A DNA stretch of 64,000 nt from Tretioscincus oriximinensis (GCA_022410635.1 JAJVDF010000260.1:145465-209464); one strand, 5' to 3'; positions 20,179 to 31,400 are shown, counted from the stretch's first letter. Numbers and translations are program-made. The notes: a model not told the origin generated them from the letters alone.

Positions 20179-20414
20179 TTTGATCAGGTGATGTTTCTGT
20201 GGTTGTTACTTTTTCCTCTTGGTTTGGGACATCCCCTCTTTTTTTGAGGAAGAGAGGAAAGCGTAACCAAAGAAGTTGCCCCGTTAATCTGCATTTCAGA
20301 ATTTTTTGCCAAGCAGGGGAGCTTCCGTAGACAGGTTTCCTGCATCCCTGGCCAAGGGTCCTGAAGAGGTGGAAAGGTTTCCACATTGGGTTGAATTTGG
20401 TGCTTTCAATAGTA

Positions 20415-21380
20415 GGACATTTCTAGCAAAGGGGCACTTGGAGACTAACAGGAGAAAAGTAGGTGGCATGAGCTTTCATAGACATGTCTGCTTCTTCAGA
20501 TGCTAGGAAATTTCTAGACAGGCAAACAGGCAGGCAGGCAGATCTCGTAGCACTTCAGAGATTAACGAAAAAAATCAGGCAGCACGACCTTTCCTAAGCA
20601 AGTCTATTTCTTTAGGGGCTGTGGCAGTGCAAGGGATTTAGTCATGGGTTCGGTGCCATCTCCTCCTTTGGACATGAGGCTGCAATTCACCATCTTCTCG
20701 GCCTTGTGGGTCTAGAGGCAGCTTTCCCGGGTGTCAAATGGCTGCAACAAAATCTGGTTTAGATTTAAAAAAAAGGAAATTCTTGGAGGGAAAAAAGCAT
20801 AAAGTCTTCAAGGTCTCCTACAAATATTTATTGTGCAAAACTGCTGATCTACAATTTGCTGCTAATTGTATATATATTTCGTGGATAACCTTCTAGCACA
20901 CACCTCCACACCCAAATCTTTCTTTCCTTCTTTCCTTCCTTCCTTCCTTTGTTGTATATATATTTCGACCTAACCCAAGAGTCTCAGATCGGATCACAGC
21001 AAAAATAAAAAAATACAAACTGCTAAAATAGGACAATTGAAATGCTGGTAGTGCCTGCAAGGAGAGAAGTAGAGGCTTCTTAATCCAGTTTTAATCCGTA
21101 CAGGTGACTGATGCGCCTCCCGAAGGGAGACCATCCCATAATTCACCACTCAGAAAGCCCTCCCACGCCTCCACACCCCAAATGGATTGTATAGTTCCTG
21201 CGTATTTGCGAGATATTTTTTGCTAAATAGAATATACTAACATAGTTGATTTAAAAAGAGAAAAAAACCTAGCATGTATCCAGAATATTTAGCGAAGGAG
21301 TCTCTTGGCACTTTAAAGACTAGCAAGAAAAAGGCTGGTAGCATTTGTAGGCAGGTCTACTTCATCAGATGCAATGGAGT
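20415..21380. repeat. Several degraded copies of the foldback SINE family, plus microsatellite
   Basis: Copies at about 20415-20510, 20540-20620 and 21290-21380 share GGCATGAGCTTTCATAGACA-like and CTTCTTCAGATGC motifs. A (CTTT/CTTC)n tract lies at 20920-20950. No coding content is seen. Confidence 0.6.
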
Positions 21381-21539
21381 GTAGTGCCCAGGGACACATA
21401 AAACGGGCATATTTGCTATAAACGTCTGTTTCTAGAAAGCTCTTCTCTCCATAGATTTGGCCACGGAAGCTCCGGCTGCCTCCCCTTCCCTCGTTAGTCT
21501 CTAAGGGGCTAGGAACCCCCCTGGCTAGAGTATTTATTT

Positions 21540-21755
21540 ATATTTATTTTATTTTTTTGTACTTACATCCCCCCCTATACTCGAAGGTCTCAGGGCCGCA
21601 GGCACTTACAGCTTTTGTTGCTTTCTCCACAACAGACACCCTGTGAAGTAGGTGGGGCTGAGAGAGTTCTAAAGAACTGCGACTGACCCAAGGTCACCCA
21701 AATGCCTTTCATGGAGGAGTGGGGAATCAAACCGGGAGACTACCAGATAAAAGGC
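21540..21755 (-). mobile_element. Dispersed repeat 3' end fused to a tRNA-derived SINE fragment
   Basis: 21540-21600 carries the TACATCCCCCCCTATACTCG and AAGGTCTCAGGGC motif. 21625-21750 is the inverse of the SINE at 38441 (AGGTGGGGCTGAGAGAG, AAGGTCACCCAAATG, GGGGAATCAAACCGGGAG). Confidence 0.55.
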
Positions 21756-21761
21756 TTGGGC

Positions 21762-21942
21762 CCCATCCACATGGTCACATCTGGAGACAGAGCTTCTGGG
21801 TCACATCTCGAGACAGAGCTTGGCCATCCACATGCCAGTATAGACTATGGCAGGCCCCATTCGGGGCCTGCCATAGTCTACACTAGCATGTGGTTGGCAG
21901 GTTCCTATTCTGAGATAAGGCTCCGTGTGGATAGAGCCCAAT
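21762..21942. mobile_element. P1 palindromic MITE with perfect central hairpin
   Basis: The central 18-bp arms (TAGACTATGGCAGGCCCC, 21841-21858, and its exact inverse at 21863-21880) surround a 4-nt ATTC loop. A small internal duplication at 21775-21815 repeats GGTCACATCT...GAGACAGAGCTT. Confidence 0.9.
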
Positions 21943-22845
21943 ATTCCACTCCACCACACTGGCTCTCTATCCATCTATCTATCTATCCATCCATTGGGGA
22001 AGTAAACTTGCCTTAGCCTCTAAGGTGCTCGAGGTCCCTTGCTACAATATGGAAAGGATGCCCCCAAAGTCACTGATGTGCTCAAGGTATCTTGCCCATA
22101 GTCCAGTTTTTCATAGGCTCAACTAGCAGGTCATTGATCCTTCCACCCCACCTTAACCCCCCCCCCCGCACACACACACACTGTCTCTCCGCTCGTACAG
22201 ATCCTCTCCTTATTTCCACGAAGGCCAGCTAGACCCTCGCCTCGGGTGGGGCTCCACGGTACCTGATGACCTCTAGGCCTGGACCCTGACCTGGCCTGGA
22301 GGCTCCGTTTCAGATCCTTGATGCCATTGGCTGCACCCGGGGGTGGCCCAAGGGAGAAGCTGCCCATTCTGTCGCTGCGAGGCGACAAAGATAATCCAGC
22401 AAAGGGATGAGGCCCCTCCTTGTTGCCTTGAAAGGGCCCCACTTGGTGCGAGAAGTTTAACTGACGGCGCCTCCCTGTAGAATAATTTTTCAATTCTTTC
22501 CTTTTGGTCTATTCTAATACGCTCTACAGGAGGGGGTGGGGGCTGCCCTTGGAGCTGCAGCTGGCGCAGGATGCAACATAGGTAGACTGCTAACTGGTAG
22601 GACTATCCAGATGCAGATTACGCTGGTTTTAAAGAAGCTGCACTGGTTGACAATTTGCATCTGAGCCCCTACTCCAAATCTCTGAAGGTATCTATCCATC
22701 TATCCACCTACCTACCTAGCTAACNCTAATCTAACAAGAGTGGAAAAAATGAAAAAGAGGTGGCAAAAACATTCAGAAGAACCATGCAAGAAAGATCATA
22801 AAAATTCTTAATCCAAGACTCCAGAGCTCATTTATCCATTATGCA

Positions 22846-23138
22846 GGCACGAAGGGCTCAGTCGCTTAGGAATTCGTCTCTCGCCTGGGAGATGNGGTTT
22901 CGAAGCCCTGTGTGGGACGTGGGGAGGGGTGAGCACTTTCCACTAGCCTGTAGCTCTAGGCAACCCAGCTATTCGAAAGCATAAATTGCAAGAAATTGCT
23001 ACTGACTGCAAGTAGATACGTGGGAACCACCACAGCTTGCTGGGGAAGATAGAATGTGAGCCTTCGGGCAAAATATATCCTTATAAGCCGCTTTGAGTAC
23101 CCTTGAAAAGTTGAGAAAAGCAGGGTATAAGAACCAAA
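22846..23138 (+). mobile_element. tRNA-derived SINE (Sauria-SINE-like)
   Basis: The tRNA-like head is GGGCTCAGTCGCTTAGGAAT (A-box region) and GGTTTCGAAGCCC (B box). The body is CACTAGCCTGTAGCTCTAGG ... GATAGAATGTGAGCCTTCGG and the tail is AAGCAGGGTATAAGAACC, leading into (TTC)n. Confidence 0.8.
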
Positions 23139-23199
23139 TTCTTCTTCTTCTTCTTCTTCTTCTTCTTCTTCTTCTTCTTCTTCTTCTTCTTCTTCTTCT

Positions 23200-23231
<32 letters not shown>

Positions 23232-23294
23232 CTCTTCCTCTTCCTCTTCCTCTTCCTCTTCCTCTTCTGCGTCCGTCCGTCCGTCCGTCCGTCT
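23139..23294. repeat. Long TTC/TTCCTC microsatellite and (CCGT)n
   Basis: About 27 uninterrupted TTC units (23140-23221) are followed by TTCCTC units to 23267 and then (CCGT)n to about 23293. The tract is pure pyrimidine for about 130 bp on the EMX1 sense strand and grew from the tail of the preceding SINE. Confidence 0.95.
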
Positions 23295-23394
23295 ACCCCC
23301 CCATACCTGAAGGTCTTAGGGCAGTTAACAATAAAGAATCAACCTAATAAAACCAGATTAACATATTAAAACAGCAGGATCTGGGCCTAGGGAA

Positions 23395-23745
23395 ATGAGA
23401 GCAGTTTTTTCAGCCATGTCGACCTGCCTGTGCCCTAAGGTGTACGGGGGGTGGGGTGGGGCTCCTGCCTGTTCCCCCCTTTCCATGGTAATGAGGAGGG
23501 CCCAGGATCAGGCCATCTCGCTGGTGACGGTGGCTGAGATGCCCCATTGCAGGCTGCTTTGGAAAATCTCTGAAGATGCTCCTCTTTGCCCTGCACTTGG
23601 TGGAGTAAATATGGTTCTGCCCCACTTTCACGCACTGTTGCTCTTTTACGGATTCCATTCAGTTTCTGGTCTTATGATTGTGACCCCACTTGAGACCTTC
23701 AAAGACAGGGCGGAATAGAAATCCAAATACATAGATAGTTAAACA
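23395..23745 (+). repeat. LINE-like 3' end, family R7
   Basis: It shares the motifs CTTTGGAAAATCTCTGAAGA, TCTTTGCCCTG and GAGACCTTCAAAGACAGGGC with the copies at 19555 and 24060. It is noncoding. Confidence 0.5.
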
Positions 23746-24326
23746 TTAATTAATTAGCAAGTGCCGCATGAAAAGAAAAAGAGCCCAAGAAGGGCCAACC
23801 CGGCAGCCCCTGCGCATTCCACGATCCCCAGGCACGACGACGACGCCAGTTCCAGGGAGTCGCTGGCGCACGAACTTTAGGGGCTTTAGGGGCGATTATG
23901 AAGTCACAGAAGAAGAGCAAATCGGTACCTTCAGCTAGATAAAGAGCCGCATCTGANCTGACGGAAAAGGTCCCGTTGTCCATTTGACACAGATGGTTTT
24001 ACGAAATGCATTTCTGTGTTGGGAATTCGAAGCCCAGAAAGCCCCCAGCCAAAATCTCAGTTTGCCCTGAAGCAGGTAAAGGAAGCCATATTTTTTCTTG
24101 AGGCAAAGTTCCAGGCTATTGGCCCATGGCCTTCTCTGTGACGCCCCCTCCACTGTGGAATAGTCTCCCCCTTGAGGTGTGCCAGGCACAAAGAAAAGTA
24201 TTGAAGACGCATCTCTGTCCCCTGGGTTTGGGTTGAAGTTTCCCTGTTCCCATTAAAAGGTTGATTTTATACTCTTGCTTTGATTGCTAGCCTTCCTGAG
24301 ACATTCAGGTATAGCGGGGGATAGTT

Positions 24327-24339
24327 AAATCAGGTGTCT

Positions 24340-24418
<79 letters not shown>

Positions 24419-24703
24419 ATTTATATTCTGCCTTATACCTGAAGATCTCAGGGTGAATTAGAATCATAGAATCATAGAATCATAGAATCATAGAATCATA
24501 GAATCATAGAATCATAGANTTGGATGGGACCTCCAGGGTCATCGGGTCCAACCCCCTGCTCAATGCAGGATTCATTACAGCCAAACTAATATAAGCAGCT
24601 AAAATAAGTTAGTTACAAAGGCTGACAGTCCCTGCAAGGAGAGAGAATATGGTTCACTCAGCTGAAGGCCAGCAGAAACAGGTGTCTATTAAATCAGGTG
24701 TCT

Positions 24704-24758
<55 letters not shown>

Positions 24759-24957
24759 CTATTACTACTATTGCTACTACTACTACAACGTAGTGTACTT
24801 ACATTTATATTCTGCCTTATACCTGAAGATCTCAGGGTGAATTACAGCCAAACTAATATAAACAGCTAAAATATGTTAGTTACAAAAGCTGACAGTCCTT
24901 GCAAAGAGCGAGAATATGGTTCACTCAGCTGAAGGCCAGCAGGAACAGGTGTCTATT
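24327..24957. repeat. Tandem duplication containing (TCA)n, one copy with a CR1 insertion
   Basis: Two copies of a unit starting AAATCAGGTGTCTATCATCA lie at 24327-24690 and 24691-24957. Partial restarts follow at 24958 and 24973. Each unit has a (TCA)n tract (24341-24418; 24705-24758) and the body TATTCTGCCTTATACCTGAA ... CACTCAGCTGAAGGCCAGC. Only the first copy carries the CR1 fragment at 24461-24573. Confidence 0.9.
24461..24573 (-). mobile_element. CR1 LINE 3' end fragment
   Basis: The TCATAGAA repeats at 24464-24518 and the sequence GATGGGACCTCCAGGGTCAT, CCAACCCCCTGCTCAATGCA are the inverse of the classical CR1 3' terminus. It is absent from the otherwise matching second tandem unit, which marks its exact ends; ATTA flanks it on both sides. 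Confidence 0.9.
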
Positions 24958-25182
24958 AAATCAGGTGTCTATTAAATCAGGTGTCTAAACACATACAGTG
25001 GAAGCGCCTAAGAGCCCTCAGACGTGGAGACCATTCCAAACTCTGGGGGCTACCACAGAGAAGGTCCTGTCACACCCCTTTGACGCTCTAGTTTCAGTTT
25101 CAGTGGCAGTCCGCTTCCAGTCTGAGAGAACACACTGGCAGAATTTATTTCTTTTCAGCATTCTCTAACTCACTGGGTTTAG

Positions 25183-25419
25183 CAAAGGAGCTAGCAGCAC
25201 TTTGAGACTAACTAGAGAAAAGTGGTTGGCATAAGCTTTCGTAGACAGGTCTACTTCTTCAGATGCTGAGGGACTAAAACTTTAGTCCCTCAGCATCTGA
25301 AGAAGTAGACCTGTCTACGAAAGCTTATGCCAACCACTTTTCTCTAGTTAGTCTCAAAGTGCTGCTAGCTCCTTTGCTGGACTTTCTGCTAGACTAACAC
25401 GGCTATTTCTCTGAAATTG
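25183..25419. mobile_element. Perfect foldback SINE insertion in EMX1 intron 2
   Basis: The left arm (25183-25277) and right arm (25282-25376) are perfect 95-bp inverse copies separated by 4 bp. A further 43 bp (ending TTTCTCTGAAATTG) extends the right side only. The whole is flanked by a 15-bp direct repeat ACTCACTGGGTTTAG at 25168-25182 and 25420-25434. The long target duplication points to LINE-type target-primed insertion rather than a DNA transposon. Confidence 0.93.
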
Positions 25420-25739
25420 ACTCACTGGGTTTAGATAATGTGGAATCAAATTCACTCTTTGCTTTGCTGTTGTGTTCATCCATTCTGCAAGTGGACTGAA
25501 AGTGTATTAAAACTGAAGCCTGACAAAATCCTCGATCACTATTAGTAGATTTAAGAATAATCTTCTTGTTCCTATTGCTATCAGCTGCAGTTGGGGACAG
25601 CACCTGGGGGGCTGCTTTTGCACATTATTAAAATGCTATTATTAATGCTATGGCACAGTTCTCATGTGGAAACCCTGGACTAGATGAGTTGTGGTCCACT
25701 TCAGCAGGGCTTCTTTTATGTTCTTATGCGTTTGTGTGT

Positions 25740-26500
25740 TTTATCATCTTAGCATCTTTTTAAAAAAATATTCTCTTTTTTTGTGAATATATTTATTTAT
25801 TATTTCCTTATATAAATAACATACAGTATTTATCATAATACAATACAATTAATTTATGATTTGTCTCCCTTGTACACCCACCCCCTCCCTACCTTCATTC
25901 CCCATTGAAGAAAATGAAAAAAATATATACATATCCTTTATATCAAGAAGAAATCATAAGGAAAAAATCAGTCTCAGTTTTAATTTTTTTGCTTTCTGTG
26001 GTAAGTTTATCAACAGATAATTTTGACTCATTCCCACTTCAGCTCACGTTGTCTGATTTGTAGTATATTATCATAACTGTTAATTCTTGTAGTTCTAATT
26101 TCGACTGCGATCTTATCTAATATATAATCGTACCATTTTGATATTAGCCACATTGTTTTGTCCTTCCATCCATAGGCTACAACCCTTAGAGCTCATGCCA
26201 GCATATCTTCAATTATCTCTCTTGTTTGGATTGAATTTTGATTTTCAAGGTCTGTCAGGAGTCCATCCATTTTATCTGTTAAAATAATTGTATCATTTAT
26301 CATTTTATTCAATTCTTTCTCTATTTTTTTCTCCAAAATATCTGTACTTCTGGACAGTCCCAAATTAGGTGACCGTAATCTGCTCTATTATTACATCCGT
26401 GCCAGCAGGATGGTCGGTAGCATTTGGCATAAAATGAGCAATTTATTCTGGTATTTGGTGCCACCTATGTAGCACTTTTCTTTTTAAAAAATATTCTGAA
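25740..26500 (-). mobile_element. L1-like LINE remnant
   Basis: AT-rich sequence with TTATAAATAACATACAGTAT, CACCCACCCCCTCCCTACC and CTTCTGGACAGTCCCAAATT motifs resembles the inverse of the end of vertebrate L1-type ORF2 and 3' UTR. A second copy is at 31620-32345. Frames are destroyed. The clade assignment is from memory and tentative. Confidence 0.45.
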
Positions 26501-27230
26501 CAGCACAGTGATCCTGGTTTAAAACAGGCCACAAATATCTGAAATAAGTGAACCAACANCAACTCTTAGAAATGTCAGGATTTATAGGGCAGGGTGGAAG
26601 TTTCCAACAGCCTCTGCCAGGGTGGGGATGGGTGGGGATGGGGGAAGTTTAATGTCAAAGGGTCACTCACTGATCTGGGGGGACTGCCAATGATTGACAT
26701 GCCACAGCCAGCTGTCACGGTGGGCCAAACCTGCTTCTCACACAGAGATTGGCAACTTCGAAAGCCCATTTGGGGTGGGTGGCTATGACAACAGTCTATC
26801 CCCACAACCAAGTTCTTCTAGCAGTGATACCTCCTCAAAAATAAATTGATGGGAAGTGTGTGTGAACCCAGCCTGAGAAAGGTTTCTTCTCTGCAGAACT
26901 CTCTGCCTCGTTGGTCCTATGATGGAGTTTGTGGATCTCAGGAATTCTCAGATTAGAAAAACTCAGTTGTTCAACTTTTTAGTAACTCTTTTATGGCTTC
27001 TTGGCATTGTTGGTTCAGAAAGAGAGGAGGAAAGAGAGAGACTCCTTGGGTCTGAATATAGGCTGGCTTAAGGCCTTCTCTAATGCAAAGTCCTACGTCT
27101 GGACAAGAAAAATGAAAATAAATTCACATGCAAAATGGGAGGAATCTGTATGAGTAACAGCACATGTGAAAAGAACCTGGGTGTATTGGTAGCCCAAAGG
27201 CTGAATATAAATCAGTAGTAGATTTCATGT
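26500..27230. other. EMX1 intron 2 segment without recognised elements
   Basis: Apart from a short (GGGGATGGGTG)n-like duplication near 26620-26640, nothing is recognised. No exon is supported. Confidence 0.4.
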
Positions 27231-27480
27231 TGGTCTGGTTCCAGCAAATCTAGCAAGGGGTTCTTATAGCATTTTAGAGGGTAATAAGAAATAGAATAGG
27301 CAATTTTTGTCTATGAAAGCTCATGGCACCTATCCTATTTCTTGTTAGTATATGATGCATATAATGAACAGTTTTATGATCAGCAGCTTCAAAAAAGGCA
27401 AACACAATCCTGAGATGAATTAAGAAGAGCAGAGAATCAGTACTGGGCACCCCAATTTAAAATAGAGAGGTACAAAGACT
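27230..27480. repeat. Foldback-SINE-family fragment and CR1 debris
   Basis: 27230-27350 contains TTGTCTATGAAAGCTCATGG and the AGTAAGAAATAGAATAGGC-like arm. 27360-27480 has GTACTGGGCACCCCAATTTA, typical of CR1. Confidence 0.5.
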
Positions 27481-27510
27481 GTGAGTGGAAACCATGGACT
27501 ATAAACATCA

Positions 27511-27815
27511 GCATGGATAGCTCAGTTGCTAAGGAATCCGTCTCTCATCTGGGAGGCTGGGTTTAGAAGCCCTGTGTCCTACGTGGGGAGGGGTGAGCAC
27601 CTTCCACTAGCCTGCAGCTCTAGCTAACCCAGCTATTTGAAAGCATGAATTGCAAGAAATTGCAACTGACTGCAAGGAGATACATGGAAACCACCACAGC
27701 TTAGGGTGGAAGATAGAATGTCAGCCTTTGAGCAAAAAGTACCCTTGTAAACCGCTTTGAGTCCCTTTGAAAGGTGAGAAAAGCGGGGTATAAGATCCCA
27801 GTTCTTCTTCTTCTA
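27511..27815 (+). mobile_element. tRNA-derived SINE (Sauria-SINE-like), full length
   Basis: The head ATGGATAGCTCAGTTGCTAA looks tRNA-like, and the B box is GGTTTAGAAGCCC. The body matches the 22846 copy, and it ends GCGGGGTATAAGATCCCAG with a short TTC repeat. Confidence 0.85.
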
Positions 27816-27829
27816 TAACCATCAGTTAA

Positions 27830-28205
27830 AGAATCAAAGGTGGTTTAGTCTGCCCAAGAGAAGACTGAGAGGAGACCTGACAGCTGCCTACAAAAATCCN
27901 GAGGGCTGCCACAAAGCAGAAGGATCAGCCCAGTTCTCATTGGCTCATGACTAGAAGCAACAGGATGAAATGGCAAGGAAGAAGATACAGATTAGATATT
28001 TTTGTAAAAAGGTTTTACCAGTGAGGGTGATCAACCAGTGGAATACAGAAGGTTGCCATCTAAGCTAGTGAATTCTCCTCCCCTGCAAGTCTTCAAACAA
28101 ATGCTGGGCAGAAATCTGTGATGAATTAGTGAATCCTGCATTAAGGAAGGGGTTGGATCCCATGATCTTGGAGGCCCTTTCCAACCTTATTCTGTCATTC
28201 TATGA
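27830..28205 (+). mobile_element. CR1 LINE 3' fragment
   Basis: AGACTGAGAGGAGACCTGAC, GAGGGCTGCCACAAAG, GAAATCTGTGATGAATTAGT and TTCCAACCTTATTCTGTCAT follow the CR1 3'-end order, ending in ATTCTATG. Confidence 0.8.
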
Positions 28206-28447
28206 AGTTTTGACAAGTTCATAGCATATAGGATAATCGGCTTATGACCTTATGGATATACTTATGGGGAAGGAATATTTTCAGGGCCAATTGCTGGGAC
28301 CCATCAGCAGGGCAAATGGTTGTGCTTATGTTCTGCTGTTTATGGACTTGTATATGTGACTGGGTGGGTCCAATAGGGTCAGGCAACCAGATCTGGTCCC
28401 ATCTTAATATTTCTTTTGTTAAGTGTTTATTCCTATCTCTTGTCCTA

Positions 28448-28665
28448 GATTTTAAAGAAACAGCCATGCCAACCTAGCCCCAGAATATCTACAAGGGNGT
28501 TTCATAGCCCCTTAGATACTAACAAGAAAAAGGGAGGTAGCAGGAGCTTTCTACTTCTNCAGATGCTCAAGGAGAAGTAGTAGAAGATTGTCTATGAAAG
28601 TTCATCATATCTAACTTTTTTGTTAGACTCTAAAGCCCCCCTTACTAGACAGACTACAGTTTGAT
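28448..28665. mobile_element. Foldback-SINE-family copy
   Basis: AAAGAAACAGCCATGCCAAC, CAAGAAAAAGGGAGGTAGCA, then the inverse GTCTATGAAAGTTCATCATA and CCCCTTACTAGACAGACTA form a degraded inverted pair around a short loop near 28570. Confidence 0.6.
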
Positions 28666-29041
28666 CCCTACTTTATTACCATTGATATTGCAGTCAAAAA
28701 TCATGAATTGTTAGATTCCACCTGTGCATCTCCAGTAATCTGCTTCTGTTTGGATGGCTGCAGGGTGCATTATTGTTTGCATCAGAGGTTATCTTAGAAG
28801 CTGTCTCTAGAAGATTATATTCGTGATTTGTGTGCTNTAGTGTGAGATTTATTTGGCAAGAGGTTTGATTTTCTTGCCTCTTATTGTCATCTGCTTCTGT
28901 GGGTGAACCATACCGGTTCAGAGAAGAGTTTCCAGGAACCATCCCCTTATCATGAAAAATGTTTCCTGCCTTTCACACTTCCCCAGAAGAAAATATTCCT
29001 GCTCTCAGGCCAGGAGCAGGTTCTGTGAGAACTATGTTTGT

Positions 29042-29218
29042 TAGTCTTTGGCCCTGTGCCTTATTCTGGGCTATGTCTTGCAATAGGAACCTGCCATCTA
29101 CATGCTAGTGCAGGCTATGGCAGGCCACGAATGGGGCCTGCCATAGCCTACACTGGCATGTGGATGGCCAAGCTCTGTCTCAAGATACAACCCAGACTAA
29201 GACTTAGTGGGGACAGTG
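29042..29218. mobile_element. P1 palindromic MITE
   Basis: This nearly full-length copy has centre TATGGCAGGCCACGAATGG against GGGGCCTGCCATA. It is the most 3' intact P1 in EMX1. Confidence 0.8.
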
Positions 29219-29219
29219 T

Positions 29220-30180
29220 CTTTCTGTGTTATATGCACCTGACTACCTTTCCTTCTCTATGTTTAGGCAAATATGTTATTTATTTACTTAAGATTTGGGA
29301 TTTTTATCCTCCCTTGTACCCAAATGTTTCAGGGTAGGTCAGAAATCATTAAAAAAATTACTACAACCATAAATGAGAGAACAAACGGTAAAATAACAAT
29401 GATGTGTGTGGGAGAAATGATTTCCTCAACCCAAAGNCAGGGCAAAGAGGTGCATCTTCAAAGATTGTCTAAAGATCTACAGCGAAGCAGATGGATGCAG
29501 CTTAAAGGGGAGAAGGTGTCATTTTACAGCCTAGGGACCTCCACTAAAAAGGCCTAATCCTAGGTTCTCACTCTTCTTACCATTGAAGGTGGTGGAACAA
29601 TCAGGAAGCCCTCATGTAGGTCTTAGGGCATGGGCAGGTCAATATGAGAGAAGGCACTCCTTTAAATATTTGGAACACTATATTTGGGACCTTATAAGAT
29701 AACGATAGCACCTTGAATTGGGCTTGGTATTGGCAACCAATGGAGCTCTTTTAGACCCAGTGAGATCAGTTAGGTAGCCTGGCTACTGGACTATGTACCA
29801 GCTGCAGCTTTCAAATCGTCTTCAAGGGTAGCCCCATGTAAGGTGCATTGCTAGAACGTGGATCATTTTATTTATTTACATTTCTATATTGCCCTATGCC
29901 CAAAGGTCTCAGGGCGGTTAACAATAAAAGCCCAAATTAACATATTAAAACTGCCACGTCTAAAAGTAGGGAGAGGAGATTATTATGGCTGGGTGATCGC
30001 TATCTAGAAGGGACGGTAGCTGTCAGGCCAGATGTAAGGTAGACATTCTTGGTTACCGCATTTCATGCTGAGCCTTAAGTGTCAACGATGAGTCGAAGAG
30101 AAGCCCTAAATTTTGTACCTGTCCCTGTATGTGACATGTAGAATAAAAAAACCATGAAATATAGATAATATTCTATAGGA
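29220..30180 (+). repeat. LINE-like 3' ends (family R7 and relatives)
   Basis: 29280-29570 and 29870-29960 carry TTTTTATCCTCCCTTGTACC and TTGCCCTATGCCCAAAGGTC, TCAGGGCGGTTAACAATAAA. The intervening part is repeat-like, without coding content. Confidence 0.45.
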
Positions 30181-31070
30181 CAAGGATGCTTGTGGACTAG
30201 TTCAAAGCAATCCACACAAGGAAGGTTTAAGTTTGGGGATGCTTCTGGAGTATTTGGGAAATATTGCAGGAATTAGCAATAAGAATGCTCTGTGCCTGTT
30301 AATTGTTTAGACTGTTCCCCAGGGAAAGTGTCACTAGGCCCTAAATTGAATCTCTATTTGTTCCAGCAGATTTATTTCCTTGTATTTTTTTTCCTTGAAA
30401 ACAGACATTCAAATCAGTTCCACCTCACCTTTGAAATCTGCACTTTTGATACCTTATGAATGCAATGCTCTGTGTACTTTTTCCTTCAGTGATTCTTTTG
30501 CCCTTTTGCCAGTGGTTTCATNTCTACGTGTTCCTTGCCATCTACATTGTTCTCATACCAGAGTTGCAAAGGACAGGGAAAAACCATGTTCCTTCCTTTG
30601 GAATGGAACCTTCTTGGGACGCCTTTGACGCAAAAGTTGCTCCCCATCCACAAGCACTTCACTCACAAGGGCCAGCAGTTCTCTTCAAGGTTATTTGATA
30701 AATGCTCAACTTTTATTACTGGTTTACCTAACACAGCTGATAAGCTTCTTCCAAGTGTCGTTTCAGCACACATCTTTCAATTGTCATTCTTAGCTTGGAT
30801 TGGGAGTAAATATTTGTATGAACAAATGACATCATTCTCATCAGGTCATCTATTCTCAAATACAGAATAAACAAATACAGAAATAATATTTCATTATAGT
30901 ATACGGGGAATTATCCAGAAAGTAGCTATAACTCTCAAATACTGCATAAGGGAAGCCCTGCTAAAAAAGAGGCCATAATCCACCTAGTTCAGCATTTTGT
31001 CTTGGACATCTCAAGCAGAAGAAACCAAAAATTTCACCTTCTCTCAACTCTCAACAAATGGCATTTCGGG
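30180..31070. other. EMX1 intron 2 segment, apparently unique
   Basis: No family resemblance is seen. It includes GCCTGTTAATTGTTTAGACT (30295-30314), an ATTA-type site, and AT-rich DNA. It could contain intronic regulatory sequence, but there is no strong cluster. Confidence 0.35.
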
Positions 31071-31074
31071 AAGC

Positions 31075-31400
31075 TGTCTGCTGCTCCTGTGGAATTTACT
31101 TCCTGAAGAGGTAGTGGTAGCTAACAGTTTGGATAGTTTCAAGACAGGACTAGACAGGTTTATGGACACCAAGGGTATAAATGGGTACTAGGATGGATGT
31201 CTGGATGTTGCCTCTGGGATGGAGCAACAGGCAGGACTCCTGAAATACCATTTGCAGGGAGTCATGAACAGGAGCATATTTTGCTTCCTCTGTTCGGACT
31301 GCCCAGGTGCATCTGGTGGGCCTCTGTGTGACACAGAATGCTGGACTAGATGGGCTGTGGCCTGATCCAATATGGCTCTTCTTGTGTTCTTATGTTCCAT
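31075..31400 (+). mobile_element. CR1-clade LINE 3' end with TTCTTATG tail
   Basis: Translation just before the untranslated part still reads EEVVVANSLDSFKTGLDRFM, matching the C-terminal end of the ORF2 seen at 14496-14822. It is followed by GGATGTCTGGATGTTGCCTC and ends GCTCTTCTTGTGTTCTTATG. Confidence 0.85.

Noticed and set aside
24461..24520. Regularly repeated TCATAGAA units resembling a CRISPR array
   Set aside because: The repeats are contiguous without spacers and are the normal inverse of the CR1 3' terminus in a vertebrate genome.
27511..27580. Possible tRNA gene
   Set aside because: A- and B-box-like motifs are present, but the cloverleaf is degenerate and the sequence continues into a SINE body; it is a SINE head.
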